Source: JBILVQ01 sp044370375 (GTDB lineage: Bacteria; Bacteroidota; Bacteroidia; UBA4408). From it: a stretch of 20,729 bases of DNA. The translations under genes and the position numbers were made by a program. Location: contig JBILVQ010000030.1 of the NCBI GenBank assembly GCA_044370375.1, forward strand, positions 1 to 20,729, given 5' to 3'. How positions within the stretch are numbered: position 1 is the stretch's first letter; each line of letters begins with the position of its first letter. The notes under the pieces were generated by a model. It was not told the DNA's origin. It saw nothing but the letters and a program-made list of their open reading frames with translations, and did no database searches. Below, in pieces: positions 6,402 to 13,112 of this stretch.

Positions 6402-7796
6402 TTATTTTCTTTTAATGAACTCTTTGATGTCCATAATAATCTTTTCAGAAAGATTATCGGCTGTGGTAACAAATTCGCTCTCCGCATAAATCCTAATGAT
6501 GGGCTCTGTATTGGATTTCCTCAAATGAACCCACTCCTTGTCGAATTCTATTTTAACCCCGTCAATCAAATTAATCGGCTGCTTTTTGTACTTGTCTTTC
6601 ACCGCCATCAAAATTTTGTCAACATCAATGTCCTTGGTCAACTCGATTTTGTTTTTAGAAATATGATAGTTGGGATATTTCGCCCTTAACATTGAGCAGG
6701 ATTTTCCGAATTTGGCCAAATGCGTTAAAAACAGTGCTATTCCAACCAAGGCATCGCGGCCATAATGTAATTCAGGGTAAATAATGCCACCGTTACCCTC
6801 TCCACCAATGATGGCCTTTTCTGCCTTCATCAGTTCAACCACATTTACTTCACCAACTGCAGAGGCAAAATAAGCTCCTCCCCTTTTATCCGTAATATCT
6901 CTCAAAGCTCGGGTGGAAGAAAGATTTGAAACTGTATTTCCTTTTTTGTTAGAAAGGATATAATCCGCTACCGCAACAAGCGTATATTCTTCACCAAACA
7001 TTTCTCCGTCTTCCGAAACCAATGCCAATCGGTCAACATCCGGGTCCACAACAATCCCTAATGCAGCCTTGTTCTTAACAACCGCCTTGGCGATATCACG
7101 CAAATGCTCCGGCAAGGGCTCGGGATTATGCGGAAACAATCCGTTAGGCGTAGTGTAAAGTTCCACAATATCCTCAACCCCAAGGGCTTTCAACAATTTT
7201 GGAACGGCAATTCCTCCGGTGGAATTCACACAATCGATTACCACCTTGAACTTTTTGGCACGAATGGCCTCAACATCAACAAGGGACAAATTGAGTATTT
7301 TCTCAATATGCTTGTCGATATACGTTTCATTGATAGCACATGCCCCTAAACTGTTTACATCTGCATAATTAAAGTCCTCTGCCTCAGCAAGGGCCAAAAC
7401 ATCTTCACCATCTTTGGCAGAAATAAACTCCCCTTTTTCATTTAGTAATTTCAGGGCATTCCATTGTTTGGGATTGTGGCTTGCAGTTAATACAATGCCC
7501 CCGTCGGCACTTTCCTCCGGAACAGCAATTTCAACCGTTGGGGTGGTGCTTAACCCAATGTCTGTAACATTGATTCCCAGCCCTTGAAGAGTTCCAACCA
7601 CCAAACGGTTGACCATTTCCCCTGAAATTCGGGCATCCCTACCAACAACAATTTTGGGTTGTTTTTTTCCGCTTCTTTGGATAATCCATGTCCCGAACGC
7701 GGAGGTAAACTTTACTACGTCCAACGGACTAAGCCCTTCTCCTGGCTTACCACCAATGGTCCCTCTGATTCCTGAAATAGATTTTATTAATGACAC
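6402..7796 (-). CDS. glmM: Phosphoglucosamine mutase (alpha-D-phosphohexomutase family)
   Basis: This enzyme interconverts glucosamine-6-phosphate and glucosamine-1-phosphate, a step towards UDP-GlcNAc for peptidoglycan and surface glycans. All four family motifs are intact over 464 residues. The phosphoserine loop is TASHNPKQWN (104-113) with Ser106. The Mg-binding loop is DPDVDR (251-256) with Asp251, 253 and 255. The sugar-binding loop is GEGNGG (332-337) with Glu333. The C-terminal phosphate-binding loop is RKSNTEP (426-432). The start MSLIKSISGIRGTIGG matches the usual N-terminus of Bacteroidota GlmM. It is the first gene of a three-gene minus-strand operon, with a good promoter about 20 bases upstream. 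Phosphomannomutase or mixed activity is possible in this superfamily, but the overall pattern favours GlmM. Confidence 0.88.
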   Translation of the reverse strand: MSLIKSISGIRGTIGGKPGEGLSPLDVVKFTSAFGTWIIQRSGKKQPKIVVGRDARISGEMVNRLVVGTLQGLGINVTDIGLSTTPTVEIAVPEESADGGIVLTASHNPKQWNALKLLNEKGEFISAKDGEDVLALAEAEDFNYADVNSLGACAINETYIDKHIEKILNLSLVDVEAIRAKKFKVVIDCVNSTGGIAVPKLLKALGVEDIVELYTTPNGLFPHNPEPLPEHLRDIAKAVVKNKAALGIVVDPDVDRLALVSEDGEMFGEEYTLVAVADYILSNKKGNTVSNLSSTRALRDITDKRGGAYFASAVGEVNVVELMKAEKAIIGGEGNGGIIYPELHYGRDALVGIALFLTHLAKFGKSCSMLRAKYPNYHISKNKIELTKDIDVDKILMAVKDKYKKQPINLIDGVKIEFDKEWVHLRKSNTEPIIRIYAESEFVTTADNLSEKIIMDIKEFIKRK

Positions 7797-7816
7797 GCTT
7801 TTGTTTTTTAGGACTG

Positions 7817-7845
7817 CAAAAATAGAAAAAATGAAGCTACCCCAA
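7817..7845 (-). promoter_or_regulatory. Bacteroidota-type promoter of the glmM operon
   Basis: On the minus strand, TTG (7845-7843) is separated by 18 nt from TATTTTTG (7824-7817), a full match to the Bacteroidota -33/-7 arrangement. The -7 box lies about 20 nt before the glmM ATG, giving a short 5' leader. This is the best-formed promoter in the window. Confidence 0.65.
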
Positions 7846-7936
7846 CAGAAAGGTTTTCCACCGGTAAATCTTTACAAAAATCACCTTTTTGTTGAAAATA
7901 TGGAGGTCTATTCCAATTCACTCCTTCAAAAATAGT

Positions 7937-7944
7937 TACCTTTG
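7937..7944 (+). promoter_or_regulatory. Candidate -7 box of the TPR-comA operon
   Basis: TACCTTTG fully matches TAnnTTTG and ends 8 nt before the ATG at 7953, so the transcript would be nearly leaderless. No clear TTG lies at the expected -33 position (around 7914-7918). It shares the 156-base region with the divergent glmM promoter. Confidence 0.45.
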
Positions 7945-7952
7945 CGCTAATT

Positions 7953-9362
7953 ATGTTCGAAGAGTTTTCGGGAGACGAGTCTCCAAAGGATATGCAGGAG
8001 TTGTTGGGGAGGTTTGAGGAGATGCTCAGGCTTGAAAACTCTTATTATTTTGAAGAAGACGATATCGATGAATTAATCTTGTTTTTTACCGAAAACAAAG
8101 ATTTTACCAAAGCTCTTCAGGCTGTTCAGCTGGGTTTACGTCAACATCCATTTTCCATTAGCTTCATGGTAAGAAAAGCACAGCTTTTGGGGGCTTCCAA
8201 TCAGGTAACCAAGGCTTTTGAAATTCTTACCGAAGCCGAAAATTTCGACCCAAACAACGAAGAAATTTATGTTACCAGAGGAACCCTTTACAGTCACCTG
8301 AACGAACACGATAAGGCCATTTCAAGTTTCAGAACAGCGCTTAAATACAGCACGGACCATGAGGAAATACTCCTTTTGTTGTCGATAGAATACGCCAACA
8401 AAAAGGACTTTGATAAGGCCATCAATTGCCTGAAAAAAGTGCTGGCCCTTAATCCGGAAAACGAACTGGCCTTGTATGAACTGGCTTGGTGTTTTGATGA
8501 GTCCGGAAAAATTGAAGACAGCATTCAGTATTACAACGAATACCTTGACAAAGACCCCTACTCGGTTTCAGGATGGTTTAATTTGGGCATAACTTATAGC
8601 AAACTAGAGCGCTATAATGAAGCCATTCAGGCCTTTGATTATTCCATTGCTATTCAGGAAAATTTTTCTTCTGCCTATTACAACAAGGCCAATGCGCTTG
8701 CAGAAATGGGTAAATACCGCGAAAGTATTGATGTTTACAAACAAACTTTTGAATTTGAGGACCCGGACGAATTTACCAATTACAACATTGGCGAGTGCTT
8801 CGAAAAATTAGGCGCCACACGGGAAGCCGCTTACTATTATACAAAATCTATTCAACAGGATCCTGAATTTACCCCTGCTTATGCCGGCTTAGGAGTGGTT
8901 GCAGGCATGGAAGGTAACTACCAAGAAAGTATTTACCAACTGAAACGTGCCCTTGATCTTGAACCCCGGAATGGTGAATATTGGTACATCATTGCCGACT
9001 TACATTTTAAAGCAGGATTCATTGAAGAAGCCGAATTTGCTTTTTGGATGACCATTGGTCTGGAACCCGACAATTGGGAAGCTAGGCTTGATTTATCACT
9101 GCTGCTTTATTCAGAAAATCGTTTCGAAAAATGCCTTACTTTGTTAAAGGAAGGTAGCGTAACAAACCCCGGCATTGCTGCAGTATGGTACAGGCTTGCC
9201 GCTGTTTCTATCCTTGCAGGTTACAAAAAAGAAGGCTTGGTTGCATTGCAAGAAGCACTTTTCCTAGATTTTTCAGACCATACCCTATTTCTGGACTTTG
9301 AACCAAAACTGGGATTGGATACCGATATATTATTGCTCATTGAAACTTACCGCCCTTTATGA
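7953..9362 (+). CDS. Large cytoplasmic TPR-repeat protein
   Basis: This 469-residue protein is built almost entirely of tetratricopeptide repeats, about eleven from residue 35 to 445. Clear copies include DKAISSFRTALKYS (120-133), DKAINCLKKVLALNPEN (154-170), EDSIQYYNEYLDKDP (188-202) and NEAIQAFDYSIAIQ (222-235). The N-terminal 45 residues are strongly acidic (FEEDDIDELILFF). No signal peptide or membrane segment is present, so it should be cytoplasmic. TPR arrays bind other proteins; the partner is not shown by sequence. Its stop overlaps the start of the phosphosulfolactate synthase gene (ATGA), so the two are translationally coupled. It leads a five-gene plus-strand operon. Similar TPR proteins are widespread in Bacteroidota without an assigned function. 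Confidence 0.85.
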   Translation: MFEEFSGDESPKDMQELLGRFEEMLRLENSYYFEEDDIDELILFFTENKDFTKALQAVQLGLRQHPFSISFMVRKAQLLGASNQVTKAFEILTEAENFDPNNEEIYVTRGTLYSHLNEHDKAISSFRTALKYSTDHEEILLLLSIEYANKKDFDKAINCLKKVLALNPENELALYELAWCFDESGKIEDSIQYYNEYLDKDPYSVSGWFNLGITYSKLERYNEAIQAFDYSIAIQENFSSAYYNKANALAEMGKYRESIDVYKQTFEFEDPDEFTNYNIGECFEKLGATREAAYYYTKSIQQDPEFTPAYAGLGVVAGMEGNYQESIYQLKRALDLEPRNGEYWYIIADLHFKAGFIEEAEFAFWMTIGLEPDNWEARLDLSLLLYSENRFEKCLTLLKEGSVTNPGIAAVWYRLAAVSILAGYKKEGLVALQEALFLDFSDHTLFLDFEPKLGLDTDILLLIETYRPL

Positions 9363-10153
9363 TGAATTTTGAATTACCTTTTTTACCGGAACGACCCGCA
9401 AAACCCAGACAAAAGGGAATTACGATGGTGATGGATAAAGGACTGAGTATAAGGGAAGTGGAGAATTTTATTGATTCATCAGTTGAACTAGTTGATCTGG
9501 TTAAATTGGGTTTTGGAACCTCCCTCATTACCAACAAGCTGGCAGAAAAGATAAAGCTTTACCAAAGTGCAGGCATTGAATGTTACTTTGGAGGAACCCT
9601 TTTTGAGGCCTTTGTTATTAGAGGAAAATTTGAGGATTACCTTCGTTACCTCGACAAATTTAAAATGACCATGGCTGAGGTATCGGATGGATCAGTAAAC
9701 ATGGACCATCAACTTAAGTGCGAGTATATTTCAAAACTTAGCCAGCGCTGTAAGGTGCTTTCAGAAGTAGGTTCCAAAGAAGAGGGAATCATCATTCATC
9801 CCGGAAAATGGATTACCATGATGAACAAGGAATTAGCCGCAGGTAGTTGGAAAGTTATTGCAGAGGCAAGAGAAAGCGGCACGGTTGGAATTTACCATAG
9901 CAATGGAAAAACCCATGTGATGTTGGTGGATAAAATCACGGCAAAAGTAAATCCCGATGCCATTATGTGGGAGGCTCCACTAAAGGCGCAGCAGGTTTGG
10001 TTTATCAAACAATTCGGGGCCAATGTAAATCTGGGTAATATTGCCCCCAACGACCTTATTCCATTAGAAACCTTAAGGTTAGGGCTTCGCGGTGATACCT
10101 TTTTCCAGCACTTGCCAAAAGATCTGGACCTGAATTTAAAGTCAACAAAATAA
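9359..10153 (+). CDS. comA: Phosphosulfolactate synthase, ComA family
   Basis: The family adds sulfite to phosphoenolpyruvate to make (2R)-phospho-3-sulfolactate, the first step of coenzyme M synthesis in methanogens; bacterial homologues (such as Bacillus YitD) lead to sulfolactate. The 264-residue length is normal. Family landmarks are VKLGFGTS (48-55), YFGGTLFEA (76-84), AEVSDGS (106-112), SEVGSK (135-140), EARESG (169-174), MWEAPLKAQQ (203-212) and ANVNLGNI (221-228), which together line the TIM-barrel active site. Two ATGs are available (9359 and 9362); either gives the same protein apart from one residue. It overlaps the TPR gene by four bases and is followed 12 bases later by a rhodanese gene. 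The end product in this organism is unknown; a route to sulfolactate or to cysteate for sulfonolipids is an inference. Confidence 0.85.
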   Translation: MMNFELPFLPERPAKPRQKGITMVMDKGLSIREVENFIDSSVELVDLVKLGFGTSLITNKLAEKIKLYQSAGIECYFGGTLFEAFVIRGKFEDYLRYLDKFKMTMAEVSDGSVNMDHQLKCEYISKLSQRCKVLSEVGSKEEGIIIHPGKWITMMNKELAAGSWKVIAEARESGTVGIYHSNGKTHVMLVDKITAKVNPDAIMWEAPLKAQQVWFIKQFGANVNLGNIAPNDLIPLETLRLGLRGDTFFQHLPKDLDLNLKSTK

Positions 10154-10165
10154 TTTGAATATACA

Positions 10166-10483
10166 ATGAAGAGTGTTTCTGTGATTGAACTCAAACAAAT
10201 GATGGACGAAGGGGTGGATTTTCAATTGATTGATGTTCGTGAAGAACATGAATTTGATGAGGTGAACATGAATGGACTGCTAATGCCTATGTCTGAAATT
10301 ATTAATCGTTTGGATGAAATTAGAAGAGATGTAAAGGTGGTCATTCATTGCAAAAGCGGAGCACGCTCGGCTGCCGTTGTAATGGCTCTCGAAAACAATG
10401 AGGTGGTTCAGCCTTTCGATAATTTATACAATTTAGAAGGAGGAATCATGAAGTGGTTGGAATTCACTTCTGCAAATAAATAA
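10166..10483 (+). CDS. Single-domain rhodanese-like sulfurtransferase
   Basis: This 105-residue protein is a lone rhodanese domain. It starts with the usual SVIELKQMMDEG helix, then the LIDVREEHEFDEVNMNG segment (21-37), and carries the catalytic Cys62 in the active-site loop CKSGARS (62-68). The C-terminal NLYNLEGGIMKWLE (87-100) is the family's closing motif. Such proteins carry a persulfide on the cysteine and pass sulfane sulfur to thiols, cyanide or sulfur-carrier proteins. No signal peptide is present. It lies 12 bases after the phosphosulfolactate synthase gene and 35 before dedA, so it is probably co-transcribed with both. Thiosulfate sulfurtransferases of this type release sulfite, the substrate of ComA. 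That is a tempting link, but it is inference. Confidence 0.9.
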   Translation: MKSVSVIELKQMMDEGVDFQLIDVREEHEFDEVNMNGLLMPMSEIINRLDEIRRDVKVVIHCKSGARSAAVVMALENNEVVQPFDNLYNLEGGIMKWLEFTSANK

Positions 10484-10518
10484 TAGTTTAAAAAACTAAT
10501 TATCAGTAATTTAATACA

Positions 10519-11160
10519 ATGGAGTTAATTAAAAACTTGATAGATTTTATCCTGCACATTGATAAACATCTTTTCGAAATTGTTACCACCTACCAATCAA
10601 GTACCTACCTGATTTTGTTTTTGATTGTTTTCTGCGAAACCGGTTTGGTGGTTACCCCCTTTTTGCCCGGAGATAGTCTTTTGTTTGCTGCCGGTACCAT
10701 TTGCGGACTTGGTTTGTTGAACCCTCTCCTGCTTATCCTGTTGCTGTTTGTTGCGGTTTTTTTAGGCGATAACTCTAATTATTTTATTGGAAAAAATATT
10801 GGACCAAGAGCTTTTGAGGGGAAAATCCGCTTTTTAAAGCAGGAGTATTTGACCAAAACACAGGATTTTTATGCAAAACATGGTGGAAAAACGGTCATAA
10901 TGGCCCGCTTTGTTCCAATTATTAGAACATTTGCGCCTTTTGTGGCTGGAATTGGAAGTATGACCTATAAACGCTTCCTTTCCTATAGTATTTTAGGCAG
11001 TATTCTTTGGATCAATATATTCATTTGGGCCGGATACCTTTTGGGCTCTAATGAATTTGTGAAGAAAAACTTTTCAATGGTAACCTTGGGAATCATCTTC
11101 GTTTCGGTGCTTCCGGTTATTTTTGGGTTAATCAAATCCAAAATGAAAAATGAGCCTTGA
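10519..11160 (+). CDS. DedA-family (VTT domain) inner-membrane protein
   Basis: This is a polytopic membrane protein of 213 residues from the DedA/SNARE-associated (VTT) family. Members act as lipid scramblases or transporters, including undecaprenyl-phosphate recycling in characterised cases. Family motifs are FCETGLVVTPFLPGDSLLF (38-56) with Glu40 and the re-entrant PGD, GDNSNYFIGKNIG (83-95), and ARFVPIIRTFAPFVAGIGSM (129-148) with Arg130 and Arg136 of the second re-entrant helix. Hydrophobic segments at about 30-47, 53-82, 150-175 and 188-205 fit the topology. It overlaps aroE by 11 bases. The specific lipid substrate cannot be read. Membership in the family is clear. Confidence 0.9.
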   Translation: MELIKNLIDFILHIDKHLFEIVTTYQSSTYLILFLIVFCETGLVVTPFLPGDSLLFAAGTICGLGLLNPLLLILLLFVAVFLGDNSNYFIGKNIGPRAFEGKIRFLKQEYLTKTQDFYAKHGGKTVIMARFVPIIRTFAPFVAGIGSMTYKRFLSYSILGSILWINIFIWAGYLLGSNEFVKKNFSMVTLGIIFVSVLPVIFGLIKSKMKNEP

Positions 11161-11920
11161 GCTAGGTTTAATTGGCTTCCCGCTTTCACACTCCTTTTCT
11201 CCAGCCTACTTCAAGCAAAAATTCGCTCAGGAGGGTATTATAAACCGTAAATATTCGTTGTTCGAATTACCCGAGCTGAATGAATTGACTTTCAAAGAGT
11301 TAATCATTTCCCATCCCCAACTTTGTGGCATAAACGTTACCATTCCCTATAAGCAACAGATTATCCCTCTTTTGGATGAGGTAGATGAAACGGCTGCTCA
11401 AATTGGTGCAGTAAACACCATTACCATTGAAAGAAAAAACACAAAGAACTTTATCACCAAGGGGTATAATACCGACATAGAAGGAATCAGGGCCTCCTTT
11501 GCTTCCTTATTTCAAAATGAGCCATTGCCTTCCGCAGCATTAATATTAGGAACCGGGGGTTCATCGCGAACCGTAGCTTTTGCCCTGCGAGAATTGAAGA
11601 TTCCCTTCCATTTTGTTTCGAGAGAAAAAAGATCAACCGATTGTCTTTCATGGGATAACCTGAATCCTCAATTCATTGCGACTTGCCCGCTGATCATCAA
11701 TACCACCCCTGTGGGCATGTACCCCAATATTGATGAAAAGCCCCCGCTTCCGCTAGAATCGATTGGAAATAAGCACTTTGTACTTGATTTAATTTATAAT
11801 CCCGACCCTTCATTATTGCTTCAGGAGTGCTCCATTCGCGGGGCTAAAGTCCTGAGTGGCAAGCAAATGTTAATAACTCAAGCCGAATTTTCTTATAAAA
11901 TTTGGCAGAAGGTTTTTTGA
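11150..11920 (+). CDS. aroE: Shikimate dehydrogenase
   Basis: This enzyme reduces 3-dehydroshikimate to shikimate with NADPH in aromatic amino acid and chorismate synthesis. All active-site landmarks are present in 256 residues. The shikimate-binding serines are in PLSHSFSP (11-18). NVTIPYK (62-68) has the catalytic Lys68. AVNTI (87-91) contains Asn89, and GYNTD (105-109) contains the catalytic Asp109. The NADP loop is LGTGGSS (133-139). INTTPVGM (183-190) and Gln244 in MLITQAEFS lie towards the end. The start at 11150 lies inside the end of dedA (11-base overlap), pointing to translational coupling and making aroE the last gene of the TPR-comA-rhodanese-dedA operon. No hairpin terminator separates it from rpsP, which has its own promoter-like sequence. 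Confidence 0.93.
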   Translation: MSLELGLIGFPLSHSFSPAYFKQKFAQEGIINRKYSLFELPELNELTFKELIISHPQLCGINVTIPYKQQIIPLLDEVDETAAQIGAVNTITIERKNTKNFITKGYNTDIEGIRASFASLFQNEPLPSAALILGTGGSSRTVAFALRELKIPFHFVSREKRSTDCLSWDNLNPQFIATCPLIINTTPVGMYPNIDEKPPLPLESIGNKHFVLDLIYNPDPSLLLQECSIRGAKVLSGKQMLITQAEFSYKIWQKVF

Positions 11921-11942
11921 AACAAAATAATTACGATATTTG
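11917..11942 (+). promoter_or_regulatory. Candidate promoter of rpsP
   Basis: TTG (11917-11919) and GATATTTG (11935-11942; one mismatch to TAnnTTTG) are separated by 15 nt, slightly short. The -7 box lies 23 nt before the rpsP ATG. The TTG overlaps the aroE stop, so the promoter would let rpsP be expressed apart from the upstream operon. Confidence 0.4.
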
Positions 11943-11965
11943 CGCCACATTTAAAAAAACAAAAA

Positions 11966-12493
11966 ATGCCTGCGAAAATCAGATTACAAAGACACGGAAA
12001 GAAAGGTTTCGCCTTCTTTCACATTGTAATTGCGGACGGTCGTGCACCGAGAGATGGTAAGTTTATTGAAAAATTAGGCACTTACAATCCGAACACAAAT
12101 CCAGCTACCATTGAGTTGGATTTCGATCGTACCCTTTACTGGCTTCAGAATGGAGCCCAACCCACCGACACTACCCGTGCAATTCTTTCTTACAAAGGGG
12201 TAATGTACAAAAACCACTTATTGAAAGGAATCGCCAAAGGAGCCCTTACTCCTGAAATTGCTGATGCCAGATTCGACAAATGGTTATCTGAAAAAGAAAG
12301 CAAAATCGCCAACAAAGTTCAGAAACTGAGTGGATCAAAAGAAGAAGATAAGCGTGCTCGTTTAGCTGCTGAAAAAGCCAGAGACGAAGCCAAAGCAAAG
12401 GCAATTGTTGCAAAACAAAATGCTGCCACTGCTCAGGCCTCTGAATCAGCTGAGGAAGCTCCTTCAGAAGAAACACCTGCTGCAGAAGCATAA
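11966..12493 (+). CDS. rpsP: 30S ribosomal protein S16
   Basis: S16 is a small-subunit protein that binds 16S rRNA early in 30S assembly. The conserved core occupies residues 1-80: MPAKIRLQRHGKKG, FHIVIADGRAPRDGKFIEKLGTYNP (18-42) and LDFDRTLYWLQNGAQPTDT (51-69). The total length of 175 is about twice that of S16 from Escherichia coli. The extra 95 residues form a charged helix-prone region and a final Ala/Glu/Ser-rich tail (from about 130), a feature of Bacteroidota S16. Gene order rpsP-rimM is conserved in bacteria, but here a terminator separates the two. The usual trmD and rplS do not follow. Confidence 0.97.
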   Translation: MPAKIRLQRHGKKGFAFFHIVIADGRAPRDGKFIEKLGTYNPNTNPATIELDFDRTLYWLQNGAQPTDTTRAILSYKGVMYKNHLLKGIAKGALTPEIADARFDKWLSEKESKIANKVQKLSGSKEEDKRARLAAEKARDEAKAKAIVAKQNAATAQASESAEEAPSEETPAAEA

Positions 12494-12511
12494 TTAGCCA
12501 ACAATTTTCTT

Positions 12512-12541
12512 AAAAAGCCTGCATTAGCGGGCTTTTTTTTT
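12512..12541 (+). terminator. Strong intrinsic terminator between rpsP and rimM
   Basis: An 11-bp stem (12512-12522 with 12527-12537, one G-U pair) has an ATTA loop and continues into a nine-base T run (12533-12541). It begins 18 nt after the rpsP stop and ends 19 nt before the rimM ATG. It should stop most rpsP transcripts or act as an attenuator. Confidence 0.85.
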
Positions 12542-12560
12542 AGCCCTACAACACATCCTC

Positions 12561-13112
12561 ATGCTTAAAGATCAACTATTTTTTTTGGGAACACTTGGTA
12601 AGCCTATCGGTCTAAAAGGTGAATTATCAATGCGTTTCGATTGCGATAACCCAGCCAATTACCTCCAGGTAACAGGTCTTTTTGTGGAAACGAAAACGGG
12701 GATAGTACCTTACAAAATAAACAGGTTAAAATTAAAACATGGGATGGAGGCCTCTATCCTACTTGAGACCGTGGATAGCATTGAAAAAGCAAACGGACTG
12801 AAAGGCTCCTCCCTATTTCTTCCGCTGAGTCATTTACCGACACTAAGCGGAAATAAGTTTTACTACCATGAAATTATCGGTTTTCAATTAATCGATAGCA
12901 ATTCAGGGCTCCTGGGAAAAATCAAAGATGTTTTGGCGTATCCGCAACACGACCTTTTTCAGGTAATGCACCCAGGTGGAAAAGAAATTTTGATTCCAAT
13001 AAGAGATGAATTAATTGAAAATGTTGATCGCCTGTTAAAACAAATAACGGTGAAGGTTCCTGAAGGTCTTGTGGACATTTACCTTTCAGACCAGCATGAT
13101 GAGGAAGAGTAA
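12561..13112 (+). CDS. rimM: Ribosome maturation factor RimM
   Basis: RimM binds S19 and assists maturation of the 30S head. The 183-residue protein has the usual two parts. The N-terminal beta-barrel includes FLGTLGKPIGLKGEL (8-22). The C-terminal PRC-barrel spans about 98-175, with YYHEIIGFQL (101-110), QHDLFQV (129-135), ILIPIRDELI (143-152) and PEGLVDIYL (167-175). It is the usual neighbour of rpsP but sits after a strong terminator with only 19 bases between, so it must depend on readthrough or on a promoter I cannot identify. Its stop codon ends at 13112, immediately next to the stop of convergent bshC. No trmD follows. Confidence 0.92.
   Translation: MLKDQLFFLGTLGKPIGLKGELSMRFDCDNPANYLQVTGLFVETKTGIVPYKINRLKLKHGMEASILLETVDSIEKANGLKGSSLFLPLSHLPTLSGNKFYYHEIIGFQLIDSNSGLLGKIKDVLAYPQHDLFQVMHPGGKEILIPIRDELIENVDRLLKQITVKVPEGLVDIYLSDQHDEEE

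Noticed and set aside
10484..10498. Hairpin TAGTTT/AAACTA after the rhodanese gene
   Set aside because: The stem is six AT-rich pairs with one G-C and no T run follows. The gene order and the short gap to dedA favour a continuous operon.
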